Shown here: positions 6,478-13,261 of the stretch, piece after piece
How the letters are laid out: each line of letters opens with the position of its first letter
Position numbering within the stretch: position 1 is the stretch's first letter
From: an archaeon
Lineage (GTDB): Archaea; Thermoproteota; Nitrososphaeria; Conexivisphaerales; UBA164
Length of the DNA: 13,702 nt
Direction of reading: 5' to 3'
Assembly (NCBI GenBank): GCA_021798095.1
Contig: JAJZYL010000018.1
Span: forward strand, 1 to 13,702
Program-made: the position numbers and the translations under genes
Notes under the pieces: model-generated
Told to the model about the DNA's origin: nothing
Databases searched by the model: none
The model's input: only the letters and a program-made list of their open reading frames with translations

Positions 6478-7315
6478 GTCTTTCAATGATATAGTCGAGC
6501 ATTAAGCCGGGTATATCTATTCCGGTGGCAGGCACAGAGTTCTTGAATTCAGTGGTACCGTTTATTTCATGAACCACCATTCCGGCTTCTGATTCCATCA
6601 GGTCCACGCCGAATATGCCATCACCAACCGTGGATGTGGCCCTGAGCGCGATATCCTCCAACTCATTGGTAATAGGGCAGTTGATCGCCTTACCACCTCT
6701 GGCCGTGTTTGTACGCCAGTCATCAGGGGGCTGCAACCTGTATATGGCCGCTATAACCCTGTCCCCTGCTACGAACGCCCTTATGTCCCTGGGGGGCCTC
6801 TTGACATATTCCTGCATGTAATATACCTGATAGAGTGGATACATATACTCCCTATCCTCTAGGACCGCCCGCGCGGCGGAATCGCTTTCAAGCAGCCCTA
6901 TCATCCTCCCCCACGAACCCGTTACGGGCTTGATCACGGCCTTATTCCCGAGCTCCCTGAACGATTGGTATGCCTTTTCCTGGCTGAAGGAGACTATCGT
7001 ACGGGGGACCGGAACGCCGGCCTTTTTCAGCGCCAGTATAGTGAAGAGCTTGTTCCCGGTTAGCTCACTGCTTCTTAGGTCATTGACGACCTTAACCCCC
7101 TGCCCCTCCACAAATGCCGTTGTGTGCAGGTTTCTGTAATGGCCAACGCACCGCTGCAGTGAGATATCGCCAAACCTTTCAGCCCTGCCGTCCGATGTGT
7201 CAAATATTTCCTCCTTGACATCAAGCATCTTCATATCTATATTACGCTTTTTTGATGCTTCGTAAAGGGCCTTTTCCTCCCACCTTATTATATCGTATAG
7301 CATCGATACCTTCAT
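6464..7315 (-). CDS. lysX: Alpha-aminoadipate-LysW ligase (LysX)
   Basis: LysX is an ATP-grasp ligase that joins the amino group of alpha-aminoadipate to the C-terminal glutamate of LysW, the first carrier-bound step of lysine synthesis. At 283 aa it has normal length. Motifs in order are YDIIRWEEK (7-15), GNKL (87-90), KPVTGSWGR (129-137, ATP-binding loop), QEYV (168-171), RDIR (176-179), ARGGKA (205-210) and EINGTTEFKNSV (250-261) followed by TGIDIPG. This C-terminal segment matches my memory of Thermus LysX (EFKNSV followed by TGVDIPG) far better than the paralogue at 12216 does. For this reason, and because homocitrate synthase is directly upstream, I assign the lysine branch here. AGGTGAG lies 5 nt before the ATG. 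The gap to homocitrate synthase is 10 nt, and the stop overlaps lysK. Confidence 0.92.
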   Translation of the reverse strand: MKVSMLYDIIRWEEKALYEASKKRNIDMKMLDVKEEIFDTSDGRAERFGDISLQRCVGHYRNLHTTAFVEGQGVKVVNDLRSSELTGNKLFTILALKKAGVPVPRTIVSFSQEKAYQSFRELGNKAVIKPVTGSWGRMIGLLESDSAARAVLEDREYMYPLYQVYYMQEYVKRPPRDIRAFVAGDRVIAAIYRLQPPDDWRTNTARGGKAINCPITNELEDIALRATSTVGDGIFGVDLMESEAGMVVHEINGTTEFKNSVPATGIDIPGLMLDYIIERHGRS

Positions 7316-7320
7316 TGACG

Positions 7321-7327
7321 CTCACCT
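7321..7327 (-). promoter_or_regulatory. Shine-Dalgarno site for lysX
   Basis: AGGTGAG on the minus strand lies 5 nt before the lysX ATG and overlaps the homocitrate synthase stop codon. This supports both the start choice and co-transcription. Confidence 0.65.
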
Positions 7328-8516
7328 ATTCCGATAGTATGGCCCTCTCCATCTCCTTAGTAAGTTCCAGCTCGAACAGGTCCCCCCGCCGCAGATCCTT
7401 CATCCCCTTAGAGAAGGATTTTATCGCTGTATCATCAACTTTCATCCCGAGCAATTTAAGGAAGAAGGCCGACCCGTTCTTGCCGAGAAGCTCACCAAAC
7501 ACAAGGCTCCTCCTGTTTCCTACGGTGCTTGGTGGAACTATCTCATAGGCGTTTGGACTTTTCAATATCGCAGCTATATGGGTACCAGCCTTATGTTTAT
7601 AGGCGTTTGCGCCCACCAGCGGTGAATTTGATGGCGTCTGATAGTTGGCATACGTTGCCAGGAGACCAGAAAGTTCGGCCAGCATGTCATAGCGTACATT
7701 TAACTTCAACTTGTACAGCACCAGCAGCGATATCACGAGCTGGGCTAGGTCGGTTATCCCTACCCTCTCCCCTACCCCCCCTATTGTGGCATGAATTTGA
7801 TCCGCGCCCGCTTCATATGAAGCCAGTGCGTTAGCCAGGGCGAGCCCCAGGTCATTGTGGCAATGAACATCAAGCGGCACCTTGACATTAGATCTTATAA
7901 GGGACACCAGCCGGTACATGCCGATTGGCCTCATTATACCCACAGTATCCGGAATGCTAAGCCTGTCCGCCCCCGCCTTTTCCATCTCCTTCGCAAATTG
8001 CACCATATATTCCGGATCTGCCCTGCAGGCATCCTCCAAGGTCATGCGAACGTAGAGCCCATGGGATTTGGCGTATTGAACAGCTTCTGTGGCCCTCCTT
8101 AATGCTTCCTCCCTGTTAACCTTCAGTTTGTACTTCAGATGGATATCGGATACCGAATGGTACATTGCTACATAGTCTGCACCGCACGACATCGAAATAT
8201 CTATATCCTCTTTAAGGGCACGCCCGTGAGCAACTATCCTGGCCGAAAGGCCGGCGTTCAACAGCTTTTTGCACGACTCCCTATAATCCTCGGATATGAT
8301 TGGGCTTATTTCTATGGCGTCAACGCCGAAATAATCCAGCATCCAAGCTATCTGTAGCCTTTGGCGCATGGTTAGGGAAACATTTGGTGACTGTTCTCCC
8401 TCCCTAAGGGTAGTATCCAATATTTTAACGGGCCTGGGCGTTGTGTCCGGCCGGCCGTTAAATTCAATTGAATGGCCGATTCTGTCCACATCGTCGAATT
8501 CTTCGGTATTCTGCAT
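7326..8516 (-). CDS. lysS: Homocitrate synthase
   Basis: The enzyme condenses 2-oxoglutarate with acetyl-CoA to homocitrate, committing carbon to lysine via alpha-aminoadipate. It has 396 residues: a DRE-TIM barrel starting at DTTLREGEQ (34-42), RMTLEDACR (157-165), the metal motif HCHND (218-222), GGVGERVGITDL (246-257) and HKAGTH (308-313). It lacks the C-terminal LeuA regulatory domain. 2-Isopropylmalate and citramalate synthases share the barrel; the adjoining lysX and lysK, and the absence of LeuA domain and leucine genes, favour homocitrate synthase. About 28 residues precede the first barrel strand, more than in Thermus-type enzymes. This extension is probably real because the ATG lies 26 nt from a TATA-like box. 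It is the first gene of the lysS-lysX-lysK unit. The symbol lysS is also used for lysyl-tRNA synthetase, which this is not. Confidence 0.9.
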   Translation of the reverse strand: MQNTEEFDDVDRIGHSIEFNGRPDTTPRPVKILDTTLREGEQSPNVSLTMRQRLQIAWMLDYFGVDAIEISPIISEDYRESCKKLLNAGLSARIVAHGRALKEDIDISMSCGADYVAMYHSVSDIHLKYKLKVNREEALRRATEAVQYAKSHGLYVRMTLEDACRADPEYMVQFAKEMEKAGADRLSIPDTVGIMRPIGMYRLVSLIRSNVKVPLDVHCHNDLGLALANALASYEAGADQIHATIGGVGERVGITDLAQLVISLLVLYKLKLNVRYDMLAELSGLLATYANYQTPSNSPLVGANAYKHKAGTHIAAILKSPNAYEIVPPSTVGNRRSLVFGELLGKNGSAFFLKLLGMKVDDTAIKSFSKGMKDLRRGDLFELELTKEMERAILSE

Positions 8517-8520
8517 GCTA

Positions 8521-8532
8521 ACGGTTGACCGT
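8521..8532 (-). promoter_or_regulatory. Candidate operator, inverted repeat before homocitrate synthase
   Basis: ACGGT-TG-ACCGT is a perfect 5-bp inverted repeat with a 2-bp centre. It lies between the TATA-like box and the start codon of the homocitrate synthase gene, where a bound regulator would block initiation. LysM, encoded just upstream, is the obvious candidate ligand. No binding evidence exists from sequence alone. Confidence 0.35.
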
Positions 8533-8538
8533 AATGGG

Positions 8539-8553
8539 TTATTAACGTTTATC
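8539..8553 (-). promoter_or_regulatory. Core promoter with shared lysM/lysS element
   Basis: Minus-strand GATAAACGTTAATAA contains a TATA-like TTAATAA centred about 26 nt before the ATG at 8516, so the transcript should be leaderless. The upstream AAACGTT part would sit in the TFB-recognition region. Twelve of 15 positions match the element at 8998-9012 before lysM, at the same offset from the start codon. Confidence 0.55.
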
Positions 8554-8564
8554 GTTCTTAAACA

Positions 8565-8975
8565 TCATATTTCTTTCAGAATAATGATGGTATTCGTATT
8601 GGTTACCCCTTCTGATTTCCGAATATCGTCAATACAGGCGTTGGCTTCGACGATATTAGAAGCTGATATCAGGGCCACTATATCATATTCGCCGGTTATC
8701 TCGTAGATCTTATCCACATTTTGTATCTTTATCAGCTTCTCAGCCACCTGCGAAGTCGTGGCAGAAGGGTTTACGGATATTAACGTAAGCGCCTTAGCCT
8801 TTTCCTCCTCCCTTATCTCCACCGTGAACCGTTTTATAGTCCCCTTCTCCATAAGGGCCTTGATCCTGCGCCTGACCGCCGCTTCTGATAGCCCCAGCTC
8901 CTGTCCGAGAGCGACATATGACGCTCTGCCGTCGGACTTCAGCATATCTATGAGCTTTCTATCCTTATCATCCAT
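8565..8975 (-). CDS. lysM: Lrp/AsnC-family regulator, probably LysM
   Basis: This 136-aa protein has the full Lrp architecture: a winged helix-turn-helix at about residues 3-50, with the recognition helix around LSEAAVRRRIKAL (29-41), then a RAM ligand-binding domain (about 60-134) with the ITGEYDIVALI signature (93-103). In Sulfolobus the Lrp-type LysM controls the LysW lysine operon in response to lysine. Placement between the lysW-to-lysJ genes and the homocitrate synthase operon supports the same role here. The gene appears to have its own leaderless promoter, lies about 150 nt after lysJ, and ends 48 nt before homocitrate synthase. That 150-nt gap holds only this promoter; I see no RNA gene or clear terminator in it. 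The effector could be lysine, arginine or an intermediate. Confidence 0.88.
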   Translation of the reverse strand: MDDKDRKLIDMLKSDGRASYVALGQELGLSEAAVRRRIKALMEKGTIKRFTVEIREEEKAKALTLISVNPSATTSQVAEKLIKIQNVDKIYEITGEYDIVALISASNIVEANACIDDIRKSEGVTNTNTIIILKEI

Positions 8976-8997
8976 GTTATGCCGTTATAACCCCCTC

Positions 8998-9012
8998 TTA
9001 AAAACGTTTTTC
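8998..9012 (-). promoter_or_regulatory. Core promoter of lysM with shared element
   Basis: Minus-strand GAAAAACGTTTTTAA includes a TATA-like TTTTTAA centred about 26 nt before the lysM ATG at 8975 and overlaps the perfect palindrome AAAACGTTTT. It matches the homocitrate synthase promoter element at 12 of 15 positions at the same offset. It could therefore be a site for LysM autoregulation. Confidence 0.55.
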
Positions 9013-9129
9013 GCACAATAAATGAAGGTATTCGGCTTCGTTTGATGATCCTGCGCAAATTGCCGGAAAGAGCGTTCATCTATTCAGGTTATAGCTCAGG
9101 AAGGACGATAGCAGATGCATAGGGGATGT

Positions 9130-10350
9130 TCAAGTCAAGGCCTGATGCGACAGTGCGTTGCTCTCGGATTTTCTTATGGAGCTACCGGTTATCCTCAGCG
9201 CGTCGTCAATATCCCTCTGGGTTATTACATAAGGGGGGAGGAATCTCAGAGCGGTGTGCCCTGAATAAAGTGAAATCATGCCCTCATTCAGCATTTCGAA
9301 CAGCGTATCCTGAAACCTTACCCTCAATTCTATGGCGAGCATCAACCCCTTTCCCCTCACCTCCTTTACCAGCCTGCTTTCTTCACCTATCTTCCTTAAG
9401 CCTTGGAGCAGGGCCGCCCCCTTCGTATTTATGTCGTCAAGCATGGGCCCTATGAGCTTCAACGTACTAGTTCCTCCCACGGACGCTAGGGGATTGCCGC
9501 CCATGGTTGTAGATTGTTCGCCGACCTTCATGGAGTTTGCCACATCTTCCCTAGCAAGGGTGGCGCCCATCGGTATCCCACCACCTATTCCCTTGCCAAG
9601 CGTCATTATATCCGGCTCCACCTTCCAGTGTTGATGAGCCCACCACTTCCCGGTCCTACCCAACCCGGATTGGATTTCATCAACTATGAAGAGGGCACCC
9701 AGGCGCCTTGCCTTATCCTCAACCGCAGGCAGGAAATCATCACTGGGGATGTTCACTCCCCCCTCCCCCTGTACCGGCTCCACTATTATTGCAGCCACGT
9801 CCGAGCCATCTAGCGCCTCCAGGCTGGCTATATCCCCAAAGCTGGCGAACCTTACATTCTGCAGCAGCGGGGCAAAACCCCCCCTATATTTAGGCGCATG
9901 AGTGACCGAAAGCGCGCCGAACGTCTTTCCATGAAACGCGCCTGTAAATGCTATGAATTCCTTTTTGCCGGTGTACTTGCGTGCCAGCTTGAGGGCTACT
10001 TCAACGGCCTCCGCTCCACTGTTGGATAGGAAAACCCTGCTCATCTGGGGTGGCGCCACCCTAAATAGCTCGTCAAGGAGCTTCGCCCTTGATTCATTAT
10101 ATACCGAGCCATGGCATATCATGAGCTTGTCTAATTGGTCCTTGAGCGCCTTTACTATCTCCGGATGCCTGTGCCCCATTATGGCAACTCCATATCCGGC
10201 CATAAAGTCCAGATATTCCCTTCCGGCCGTATCCCAGACCCTAGCCCCCAGGCCTCTGGACAGGTCTAAATCATACTTCTGATAGGTGCTGAAGAGCCTT
10301 CTGTCTTCGATCTCCCTGAAATTGAAACCAACGCCATTATCAGCATCCAT
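9130..10350 (-). CDS. lysJ: LysW-aminoadipate/glutamate semialdehyde aminotransferase (LysJ)
   Basis: LysJ is a class III PLP-dependent aminotransferase. It converts LysW-bound aminoadipate semialdehyde to LysW-lysine, and the glutamate semialdehyde analogue to LysW-ornithine. The 406-aa protein shows NSGAEAVE (110-117, phosphate-binding region), FHGKTFGALS (139-148), the PLP aspartate D224 in VDEIQSGLGRTGK, and catalytic lysine K253 in TLGKGIGGG. The start is the ATG at 10350: GGTGAT lies 6 nt upstream and the first base overlaps the lysZ stop; the TTG just before it is less likely. ArgD (acetylornithine aminotransferase) is the same family; linkage to lysW makes the carrier-bound substrate more likely. 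It is the last gene of the argH-to-lysJ unit. Confidence 0.93.
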   Translation of the reverse strand: MDADNGVGFNFREIEDRRLFSTYQKYDLDLSRGLGARVWDTAGREYLDFMAGYGVAIMGHRHPEIVKALKDQLDKLMICHGSVYNESRAKLLDELFRVAPPQMSRVFLSNSGAEAVEVALKLARKYTGKKEFIAFTGAFHGKTFGALSVTHAPKYRGGFAPLLQNVRFASFGDIASLEALDGSDVAAIIVEPVQGEGGVNIPSDDFLPAVEDKARRLGALFIVDEIQSGLGRTGKWWAHQHWKVEPDIMTLGKGIGGGIPMGATLAREDVANSMKVGEQSTTMGGNPLASVGGTSTLKLIGPMLDDINTKGAALLQGLRKIGEESRLVKEVRGKGLMLAIELRVRFQDTLFEMLNEGMISLYSGHTALRFLPPYVITQRDIDDALRITGSSIRKSESNALSHQALT

Positions 10351-11156
10351 CAAACTATCACCGTCCTGTGTTGCCCTTCAAGAGCGTTCTCCAGTGGATG
10401 CTGAACCAGCCCGCTGGAGATTACGCTCTCCCTAACGCCACCTTCAAGCGCCTCTATACAGGCCATTACCTTCTTATCCATCCCTGGTCCTACCTTCCTA
10501 AGGGTCTCCTTGGCTTCTCCCCTCTCCATGCGTTCAACCAGCTTGCCATCCATCAAGAGCCCCTCAACATCGGTGAATATAACCAGCCTGTCAGCCTTAA
10601 GCGCAGCCGCTATGGCAGCCGCTGTCCGGTCGCCATCTATATTCAATGCCTCCCCTTCAAATCCCATGGCTACAGGTGAAATTACAGGAAGATAACCGGC
10701 TGAGATGAGGGCCGACAGGGCCCCCGTGTTCACTTCTTTGACCTTTCCGGTATAACCTCCCTCTATGGCCCTCTTCCTCCCTTTTTCGTCTATTATAAGA
10801 AGCCTTTTCTTTCTTTCTGCCCTGATCGTCCATCCATCGATTCCTGACAGGCCAAAGGCCCTGATCCCTTTGATGGCAAGCCCTAAAACCAGTTGCGAGT
10901 TTATCTTACCCATAACCATATTATATATATCGGCCGTCTCCTTGTCAGTGTATCTGCTCCTTATTCCTTCGGGGGAAAATATGAAGGTGGGCTTGACCCC
11001 GAGCCTTTCAGAGTATTCTGTAATTATCTTGCCACCTCCATGCACTAAGACGACCTTCTCGGATTCCGTGGTCAGGAGCCTAGCTATATCCCCGAGCATA
11101 TTTTCCACAGGGCCGCTCGCAATGAGGCTCCCTCCGATCTTTATCACCGTTATCAT
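10350..11156 (-). CDS. lysZ: LysW-aminoadipate/LysW-glutamate kinase (LysZ)
   Basis: LysZ is an amino-acid-kinase-family enzyme that phosphorylates the side-chain carboxylate of LysW-bound aminoadipate or glutamate. The 268-aa protein starts directly with the first strand, K6 in IKIGGS. It continues with HGGGK (39-43), NIDGDR (172-177), TDVEGL (195-200, nucleotide site) and GMDKK (225-229). The frame extends 19 residues further upstream, but that part is the end of lysY read in another frame. The ATG at 11156 with AGGTGG 9 nt upstream is the proper start. It lies 13 nt after lysY and overlaps lysJ by one base. ArgB (N-acetylglutamate kinase) is the closest alternative; operon context favours LysZ. 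No N-terminal arginine-feedback extension is present. Confidence 0.93.
   Translation of the reverse strand: MITVIKIGGSLIASGPVENMLGDIARLLTTESEKVVLVHGGGKIITEYSERLGVKPTFIFSPEGIRSRYTDKETADIYNMVMGKINSQLVLGLAIKGIRAFGLSGIDGWTIRAERKKRLLIIDEKGRKRAIEGGYTGKVKEVNTGALSALISAGYLPVISPVAMGFEGEALNIDGDRTAAAIAAALKADRLVIFTDVEGLLMDGKLVERMERGEAKETLRKVGPGMDKKVMACIEALEGGVRESVISSGLVQHPLENALEGQHRTVIV
10357..10362 (-). promoter_or_regulatory. Shine-Dalgarno site for lysJ
   Basis: GGTGAT on the minus strand, 6 nt before the ATG at 10350 and inside the end of lysZ, decides the lysJ start and indicates coupled translation. Confidence 0.6.
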
Positions 11157-11165
11157 AGAAACCAG

Positions 11166-11171
11166 CCACCT
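11166..11171 (-). promoter_or_regulatory. Shine-Dalgarno site for lysZ
   Basis: AGGTGG on the minus strand overlaps the lysY stop and lies 9 nt before the ATG at 11156. It supports the shorter lysZ reading. Confidence 0.55.
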
Positions 11172-12219
11172 ATACTGGATGCAAGGCCGCCATTCCCAGT
11201 CCGGCCTTCTCATTGAGCCCCAAGGACAGGTTCATTGACTGGACCGCGCTTCCCGCAGCCCCTTTGATTAGGTTGTCTATGGCTGAAAGCATCACCAACC
11301 TGTTTAAATGAGGGTCCACTTCAAATCCTATATCCGCAAAGTTTGACCCTATGACTATCTTGGGATCAGGATACCTGTATAGGCCGGCCTTGTCCCTTAT
11401 GAACCTTATGAACGGCTCCGATATATAGAAGGATCTCAAGGCCTTCCATACCGCTGCTGCATCGGTCTTCGTAAATACATGGGAAGTTGATAGAATTCCC
11501 CTTACCATGTTGACGGCGTGGGCGCTCATTGCGACCCCGTAATCCTTTCCTGATACAAACTTGATTTCCTGTTCTATCTCACCGGTATGGCGGTGACCAA
11601 CGGGCTTGTAGGGCCTCACCACACCGAACCTCTCGGAAAAGTGGGTAGCTAGTGACGGCTTACCGCCGGCTCCGGATGAACCTATTTTGGCGTCGACCAC
11701 TATAGGCCCTTCGATATCCATCCCCTTTGCTATGGGCGCGAGGGCCAAAATGGCCGCAGCGGCCATACAACCGGGGGCAGCTATGTACCTGCTCCCCCTG
11801 ATCTGTTCCCTGTGAAGCTCCGGCAGGCCATATACGAATTTTTTGAGGAGGTCCGGGTATGGATGCTCATAACCATACCATGTCTTATATGATTCAGCGT
11901 TGGTAAGCCTGAAATCGGCGCTCATATCTACGATCCTCACCCCCATATCCATCAGCTTGGGGACCACCTTAAGCGAGGATCCATGTGGCAGGGCGCAGAA
12001 GATTACATCGGCTCCAGCGCCCAACTTGAGCGGATCTTCACCGCTGAATTTCAAATCAAGTACGCCCTTTAAATTTGGGTGCACCCTGTGTACGTATTCA
12101 CCAGCATAATGAACTGAGCCAGCCGCAGTTATCGTCACATCCGGATGATTCACCAGAATACGTAACAGTTCCCCTCCTACATAACCAGAGCCCCCCAGCA
12201 CGACTACCTTAATGCTCAT
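11170..12219 (-). CDS. lysY: LysW-aminoadipyl/glutamyl phosphate reductase (LysY)
   Basis: LysY is the ArgC-family NADPH-dependent reductase that turns the carrier-bound acyl phosphate into the semialdehyde. Its 349 aa begin with the Rossmann motif GGSGYVGGEL (9-18). The catalytic cysteine C151 lies in APGCMAAA, the IGSSGAGGKP loop follows (179-188), and the catalytic histidine is H209 in GHRHTGEIEQE. The start ATG overlaps the stop of the upstream ligase as ATGA, typical of coupled genes. Sequence alone hardly separates LysY from ArgC; the cluster with lysW supports action on LysW-bound substrates of both pathways. No irregular features were seen. Confidence 0.93.
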   Translation of the reverse strand: MSIKVVVLGGSGYVGGELLRILVNHPDVTITAAGSVHYAGEYVHRVHPNLKGVLDLKFSGEDPLKLGAGADVIFCALPHGSSLKVVPKLMDMGVRIVDMSADFRLTNAESYKTWYGYEHPYPDLLKKFVYGLPELHREQIRGSRYIAAPGCMAAAAILALAPIAKGMDIEGPIVVDAKIGSSGAGGKPSLATHFSERFGVVRPYKPVGHRHTGEIEQEIKFVSGKDYGVAMSAHAVNMVRGILSTSHVFTKTDAAAVWKALRSFYISEPFIRFIRDKAGLYRYPDPKIVIGSNFADIGFEVDPHLNRLVMLSAIDNLIKGAAGSAVQSMNLSLGLNEKAGLGMAALHPV

Positions 12220-13073
12220 TTTGATACACTACCCTTTACATATTTTATAATTTCAGAGGCTATATTTTTTTCGCTGACCGAGGACGCGCCCTTGAACTCT
12301 ACGTTGTTGTTGATTTCGTGGAGCACATAACCGTTTGACGACTCCATGGCATCTATTCCGAGGATTTCTCCACCAACCACCTTTGCGGCCTTGAGCATCA
12401 GTTCCTCCAGTTCACTATCCGGTTTCAGCAGCTCCGCCTTTCCCCCCCTTGCTATGTTGGTCTTCCAGTCGTCATCCGGCTGATACCTGTATATGGTCGC
12501 CACCACCCTGTCCCCCACCACCACGCTCCTGATGTCCCGTGGTGGCCTGTTTATGTATTCCTGCACATAGTAGATCTGTTGCTGTGGGTCCGGCAGCATT
12601 TCCCTTGTTTCCAGCAGGGCCTCAGCTTCATCCCTATCCCTCACCTTGGCTATCATCCTCCCCCAGCTACCGGTTATCGGCTTTATGACCACAGGATAAC
12701 CCATCTTGTCCATGATCTGAAGCGCTGAATCCCTTGAGAAAGCGATGAAGGTATGCGGCGTCGGTATGCCGTTCTGGGAAAGGAGAAGCGTAGTCAGCAG
12801 CTTGTTTCCGCAAAGATGAGATGATTTGTAAGAATTTATGACCCTGTAGCCCCATCTTTCGAGTATGGCCGCATAGTACAGCCCCCGGTAGTGGCTTATG
12901 GTTCGCTGCAGGACAAGGTCGGCTATGGATGAAGGCACGCTCGAAGAAGTCAGATCGAGCGGCATGGATTTGGCATCCACAAGGTTGACCTCCAAGCCCT
13001 CTTCTTTAGCCCTTTCAAATAATTCCTTTTCTTCCCATCTAAGGCGATCGAAGACTATGCTTAATTTGGCCAA
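12216..13073 (-). CDS. argX: LysX-family LysW ligase, probably glutamate-LysW ligase (ArgX)
   Basis: This is an ATP-grasp ligase paralogous to LysX at 6464. In the 285-aa form it has FDRLRWEEK (8-16), GNKL (89-92), KPITGSWGR (131-139), QEYI (171-174), RDIR (179-182) and ARGGKA (208-213). It ends with EINNNVEFKGASSVS (253-267), where the lysine-branch copy has GTTEFKNSV. ArgX of Sulfolobus attaches glutamate to LysW for arginine synthesis. The divergent substrate-end motif and the setting between argH-lysW and lysY suggest that role here. The start is uncertain: TTG at 13073 aligns best with LysX N-termini and follows lysW by 8 nt; TTG at 13094 would add 7 residues and overlap lysW by 13 nt. 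Neither has an ideally spaced ribosome site. The stop overlaps lysY by 4 nt. Specificity is inferred, not proven. Confidence 0.88.
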   Translation of the reverse strand: MAKLSIVFDRLRWEEKELFERAKEEGLEVNLVDAKSMPLDLTSSSVPSSIADLVLQRTISHYRGLYYAAILERWGYRVINSYKSSHLCGNKLLTTLLLSQNGIPTPHTFIAFSRDSALQIMDKMGYPVVIKPITGSWGRMIAKVRDRDEAEALLETREMLPDPQQQIYYVQEYINRPPRDIRSVVVGDRVVATIYRYQPDDDWKTNIARGGKAELLKPDSELEELMLKAAKVVGGEILGIDAMESSNGYVLHEINNNVEFKGASSVSEKNIASEIIKYVKGSVSK

Positions 13074-13081
13074 TTCTGAAG

Positions 13082-13255
13082 TTATTCTCCCCAATCCTCG
13101 CCCACTTCTTCAGCGGGCTTGACTTCTACTTTGTCGGCAGAAATGGAAACTATTTCGTACTCCACGCCGCAATCTGGGCAGCTTATTATTTCCCCCGGAA
13201 TGGAATCGGCCGGGATGTCCATTTCAGCTCCACATTCCTGACAGTTGATCTTCAT
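13082..13255 (-). CDS. lysW: Amino-group carrier protein LysW
   Basis: LysW is the small acidic carrier to whose C-terminal glutamate the amino group of aminoadipate or glutamate is attached during lysine and arginine synthesis; it also delivers the intermediate to each enzyme. The 57-aa product has two CxxC pairs, C5/C8 and C26/C29, forming the zinc knuckle. It is strongly acidic and ends in EDWGE with Glu57 last, the diagnostic carrier motif. The ATG at 13255 has a perfect GGAGGT 10 nt upstream, located in the end of argH, 6 nt away. The ligase gene follows directly. It is the only lysW copy in the window, so both ligases would share it. Confidence 0.95.
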   Translation of the reverse strand: MKINCQECGAEMDIPADSIPGEIISCPDCGVEYEIVSISADKVEVKPAEEVGEDWGE

Positions 13256-13261
13256 TATCTA

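Noticed and set aside
9013..9129. Possible tRNA or small RNA between lysJ and lysM
   Set aside because: I looked for cloverleaf arms and a T-loop and found none; only the lysM promoter at its edge can be supported.
11157..11213. 19-residue N-terminal extension of LysZ
   Set aside because: It is the end of lysY read in another frame; the ATG at 11156 has a good ribosome site and places the first kinase strand at residue 2, as in the family.
6286..11238. Numerous plus-strand frames of 60-157 codons opposite the lysine genes
   Set aside because: All are complementary to strongly supported minus-strand genes, show low-complexity Ser/Pro-rich translations and lack their own promoters.
9130..13073. 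Reading the genes simply as argD, argB and argC of an acetylated arginine pathway
   Set aside because: A lysW gene ending in EDWGE and a LysX-family ligase are in the same tightly packed unit, so carrier-bound substrates are more likely. No argA or argJ is seen.
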